Assembly: GCA_023394035.1 (NCBI GenBank)
Contig: JAEXBK010000101.1
Coordinates: 1-8,597, forward strand
From: Bacillota bacterium
Lineage (GTDB): Bacteria > Bacillota > Clostridia > Peptostreptococcales > Anaerovoracaceae
Reading direction: 5' to 3'
Length of the DNA stretch: 8,597 bases
In this document: one piece after another, positions 5,600-8,597 of the stretch
Layout of the letters: each line of letters opens with the position of its first letter
How positions within the stretch are numbered: the stretch's first letter is position 1
Position numbers and translations under genes: made by a program
The notes under the pieces: generated by a model
The model's database searches: none
Told to the model about the DNA's origin: nothing
The model's input: only the letters and a program-made list of their open reading frames with translations

Positions 5600-7123
5600 A
5601 TGGCTTACGATTTTGAAAAACTCCAGAACGGAAGCGACATCAGAGGTGTTGCCCTCGATACCAATAAGGATGAGCAGGTCAATCTCGATGAAGAGACTGT
5701 CGCAAGACTCGCAAAGGGCTTCCTCTATCTTCTTGCGATAAGAACGGAAAAAGAAGCACACGAGCTAAGGATTGCGGTCGGCAGGGATTCGAGGCTTTCC
5801 GGTCCCTCCCTCGAAAATTCTGCGTGCAGTGCGCTCGCATCTTGCGGCGCACATGTATACAGCGTCGGGCTTGCGTCTACTCCTGCCATGTTCATGTCAA
5901 CGGTATTTCCCGAATACGGCTGCGACGGCGCAATAATGATAACAGCAAGCCATATGCCGATGAACAGAAACGGCATGAAATTCTTTGATGCTTCAGGCGG
6001 TCTCGAAAAGAAGGACATAACCGACATCATAACATTTGCGGAATCAAATTCCATACTCGGTCGTCTTATCCCCGCTTCGGGCTCAATCACAAAATCCGAT
6101 TTGGTAGACACATACGCAGCGCATCTTCGCAGGATTATCATAGACGGAATCGGAGACGGCGATCAGCCGCTCAAAGGTCTTAAGATAACGGTTGACGCAG
6201 GGAACGGTGCCGGCGGATTTTATGCAGGAAAGGTTCTCATGCCGCTTGGAGCCGATGTTTCAAGCTCACAGTTCCTTGAGCCTGACGGCAACTTCCCAAA
6301 CCATATACCTAACCCGGAGAACAAAGAAGCGATCGAATCTATCTGCGAGGCCGTAAAAGCCGCAGGAAGCGATCTCGGGCTCATCTTCGATACCGATGTG
6401 GACAGAGCTTCCGCAGTCGATGAAAAAGGCAATGAGATAAGCAGAAACAAAATCGTCGCACTCGCAGCGGCTCTCGTTGCAGAGCAAAATCCGGGATCAA
6501 TCGTCGTAACCGACAGCGTAACATCACGCGAGCTTACGCCTTTCATAGAAAAAAACCTCGGCATGAAGCATCTTAGATTCAAGCGAGGCTACAGAAATGT
6601 TATAAATAAGTCGATAGAGCTAAATAATGCGGAACAGGATAGCTGCCTTGCAATAGAAACGAGCGGACACGCCGCATATCGCGAAAATTACTTTCTCGAT
6701 GACGGCGCATATTTAGCCGCAAAGATCGTAATCAAAACGGCCGAGCTCGCAAAGCAAGGAAAGAAGATTTCCTCCCTCATCGAGGCTTTGAGCGAAGCAA
6801 AGGAAGCTGCCGAATTCAGGATCCCTGTCAAGGGCGATGATTTTGCCGAGACCGGCGAAAAAGCTATCAAGGCGCTTCAGGATAAAGTATCATCGGGTGA
6901 ACTCAGCGGCTGCAGCCTCGAAGCTCCGAACTATGAGGGCGTCAGAATAAACTTCTGCACACCTGAAACGGACGGATGGGCGCTTCTCAGAAAATCTCTG
7001 CACGACCCTATCCTTCCGCTTAACATTGAGTCGAATTCCGAAAGTGGCTGCAAAAGGATAATGTCCTTTATTGCGAGCGTTCTGTCCGAGTTTCAGAATA
7101 TAGATATATCAAAGCTCAAATAG
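5600..7123 (+). CDS. Alpha-D-phosphohexomutase family protein (phosphomannomutase/phosphoglucomutase-like, divergent)
   Basis: This 507-residue soluble enzyme of the phosphohexomutase superfamily moves a phosphate between C1 and C6 (or C5) of a sugar through a phosphoserine intermediate. All four domains are recognisable. GSDIRG is at 11-16. The catalytic loop TASHMPMNRNGMKFF is at 115-129, with Ser117 as the phosphoserine and Met in place of the usual Asn of TASHNP. The metal loop FDTDVDR is at 263-269 (Asp264, 266, 268). The sugar-binding loop is ETSGH at 353-357. In domain 4 the normal RxSxTEPxxR phosphate loop reads LRKSLHDPILPLNIES (463-478). The Glu-Ser-Gly-His loop suggests glucose/mannose-type substrates, but the altered phosphate loop makes specificity uncertain, and pentose phosphate is conceivable. 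AAGGAG is 5 bases from the ATG. It is the last gene of the operon and ends 5 bp from the oppositely oriented phosphodiesterase gene. Confidence 0.9.
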   Translation: MAYDFEKLQNGSDIRGVALDTNKDEQVNLDEETVARLAKGFLYLLAIRTEKEAHELRIAVGRDSRLSGPSLENSACSALASCGAHVYSVGLASTPAMFMSTVFPEYGCDGAIMITASHMPMNRNGMKFFDASGGLEKKDITDIITFAESNSILGRLIPASGSITKSDLVDTYAAHLRRIIIDGIGDGDQPLKGLKITVDAGNGAGGFYAGKVLMPLGADVSSSQFLEPDGNFPNHIPNPENKEAIESICEAVKAAGSDLGLIFDTDVDRASAVDEKGNEISRNKIVALAAALVAEQNPGSIVVTDSVTSRELTPFIEKNLGMKHLRFKRGYRNVINKSIELNNAEQDSCLAIETSGHAAYRENYFLDDGAYLAAKIVIKTAELAKQGKKISSLIEALSEAKEAAEFRIPVKGDDFAETGEKAIKALQDKVSSGELSGCSLEAPNYEGVRINFCTPETDGWALLRKSLHDPILPLNIESNSESGCKRIMSFIASVLSEFQNIDISKLK

Positions 7124-7128
7124 AACGG

Positions 7129-8597
7129 CTACTTATTGGCAAAGATATTCTTTATCTCGTCAAGGATAATATCCTTATCGGTTTTCTGATCCCACTTTTT
7201 GACGGACTCATTCAATTCAACAACACGGTCGGTAATTATACCGTCAACATCTGCATCCAGAAGTCCGTTTATGGCTTCTGGATTATTTACTGTCCAAACA
7301 AAAGCCGTTTTCCCTTCATTATGGATTTCTTCTATTATATCCAAGTTGACAGCCGACTCCTCCATAAGCAGACAGTCCGTATTTATCTTCGATGTGTCGC
7401 CTATAGCGAAAAAGTAAAGGTAGCCCGTCTTGATTGAAGGATATTTCTCTTCGATATATTTTATGATGTCGTAGTCCAAGGAGATTATCATCGCCTCTTC
7501 CGCCATTTGCTTTGAGAAAATAGCTTCTACCACATCATCCGCCATTTTTTTGTCGGCATCAGGATTTTTCAGCTCGATCAGCAGCCCTATTTTACCTTTT
7601 GAGGCTTCCATAAGACTGTCGAGATCCGGAACTGTACCTGCCGGTCTTTCAGGATTAAATTCGTCTTTTACTTTGAGTTCCTTGATTTCTTCCCAGTTCA
7701 TTTCGGACGGAGCCTTTGATACGCCGGCCAGGCGGCTGAATGTAGCATCGTGATTTATGACGTACACTCCGTCCTTCGACCTCATAACATCTATCTCACT
7801 CCATGTCGCACCTGCTGCTGCAGCCGCATCTATGCCGAGTATTGTATTTTCCGCTGCAAGATCACCTCCGGCTCTGTGAGCCACGATCTCTATGCTCGGT
7901 CTCGAATGGAAAAGCTCGTCGAAAAAGTATGCAAAAAGTGTGCTGCCGACCAAGTTGAAAATCATGAGCATGACGAGTGCAATGATGAGCTTGAGCTTTC
8001 TCTTTATCTTTTTCGGCTTTTCGGACGCCGTGCATCCAAAGGAAGCCTTGAACTTATCGGCATCTGTATTTTTACAGAATATCCCCGTCAGCATGTGCGT
8101 CTGGAGCGGCCATACGAGAAAAACCCACACATTAAAAAGCTCAGAGCACAGGAAAAGCGCGAATACCATCGCAAACCTTGAGAAAAACTCGTGCTGAGCC
8201 AAAGCCTTATCAAGTGCTCCGATCGAAAGGTACATAACGCCAAGCCCTATTTCCGTGATCAAGACAAGTATTACGTTGAGTAAAACGAAGGTTTTGAGGA
8301 TTTCGGATTTGCTTTTCCAAACCGTTTTAGCGGAGTTTTTAATGGAGCTAAAGGCATTATCTTTGTGCAGATACATGAAATGGAAGCTCAAAATCATGAA
8401 AAAGCCGGCTATTGCAAGAAGTATGAGAACTGCAATATAAAGCGCCATGTACAGCGGCGTATTGTAGATTACCGATGTTATGAAGTTAGGTATTTTGAGG
8501 CTCTTTATCAGCGACGTTTTGACACCGATTCCGACAAGCGGAACTGCGAGTATCGTATAAAGCGCCAAAAATGCGCCGGCAGGTGAGAAAAAGCTCG
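7129..8597 (-). CDS. Membrane-anchored glycerophosphodiester phosphodiesterase, 5' end beyond the window
   Basis: The frame stays open to the right edge, so the true start is outside. Position 8568 is only a TTG leucine codon within FFSPAGAFLALY. Numbering from that codon, an N-terminal membrane domain with several helices (about 1-18, 38-66, 93-118, 130-158) ends in a Lys-rich loop (184-193) and a last helix (192-217). A GDPD catalytic domain follows at 226-450. It shows AHRAGG (His231, Arg232), EN (240-241), EID (Glu258, Asp260), INHD (His273) and IELK (Glu332), the metal and catalytic residues of the family. These enzymes hydrolyse glycerophosphodiesters to glycerol-3-phosphate and an alcohol. 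Lysines before the last helix suggest that the catalytic domain faces outward, where lipid or teichoic-acid-derived substrates are plausible. Complete relatives are near 600 residues, so roughly 100 residues are missing. There is no functional link to the neighbouring operon. Confidence 0.93.
   Translation of the reverse strand, partial: SFFSPAGAFLALYTILAVPLVGIGVKTSLIKSLKIPNFITSVIYNTPLYMALYIAVLILLAIAGFFMILSFHFMYLHKDNAFSSIKNSAKTVWKSKSEILKTFVLLNVILVLITEIGLGVMYLSIGALDKALAQHEFFSRFAMVFALFLCSELFNVWVFLVWPLQTHMLTGIFCKNTDADKFKASFGCTASEKPKKIKRKLKLIIALVMLMIFNLVGSTLFAYFFDELFHSRPSIEIVAHRAGGDLAAENTILGIDAAAAAGATWSEIDVMRSKDGVYVINHDATFSRLAGVSKAPSEMNWEEIKELKVKDEFNPERPAGTVPDLDSLMEASKGKIGLLIELKNPDADKKMADDVVEAIFSKQMAEEAMIISLDYDIIKYIEEKYPSIKTGYLYFFAIGDTSKINTDCLLMEESAVNLDIIEEIHNEGKTAFVWTVNNPEAINGLLDADVDGIITDRVVELNESVKKWDQKTDKDIILDEIKNIFANK

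Noticed and set aside
8566..8568. TTG as the start of the phosphodiesterase
   Set aside because: The frame continues upstream to the window edge with hydrophobic residues typical of the membrane domain, and the visible protein is shorter than family members.

Overview
The window looks like chromosomal DNA from an anaerobic Gram-positive bacterium of the Firmicutes, probably Clostridia. This is inferred from strong AAGGAG/GGGAGG ribosome sites, short intergenic gaps, moderate GC with AT-rich spacers, and clostridial-looking protein families. No rRNA, tRNA, CRISPR array, insertion sequence, phage gene or sizeable repeat was seen. Nearly every base is coding. The only notable spacer is 160 bp between two divergent operons (1980-2139).

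Left block (1-1979, minus strand): three tightly packed genes, cobT, cobU and cobS, transcribed in that order and running off the left edge. Together they build the lower nucleotide loop of cobalamin. CobT makes alpha-ribazole phosphate, CobU activates adenosylcobinamide to its GDP form, and CobS joins the two in the membrane. The junctions (a 1-base gap, then stop and start back to back) suggest translational coupling. No cobalamin riboswitch is visible ahead of cobT.

Middle block (2140-7123, plus strand): five genes with gaps of 3 to 29 bp, each with its own ribosome site, behind one good promoter (TTGAAT-17-TATAAT, 2060-2088). They encode an EamA/DMT transporter, a small HD-domain phosphohydrolase, an NCS2/AzgA-type purine permease, an APRT-like phosphoribosyltransferase and a divergent alpha-D-phosphohexomutase. 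The permease and the phosphoribosyltransferase make an obvious purine-base uptake and salvage pair. The mutase could connect sugar phosphates to the same pathway, but that is a hypothesis.

Right block (7129-8597, minus strand): a membrane-anchored glycerophosphodiester phosphodiesterase converges on the mutase gene with only 5 bp between stop codons. Its 5' end lies beyond the right edge.

Most of the window is ordinary core or accessory metabolism, and I saw no clear candidate for a wholly new system. The points most worth a second look are the mutase with altered active-site loops inside a purine-salvage operon, the CobU variant lacking the usual NEVG segment, and the hairpin overlapping the divergent promoters.
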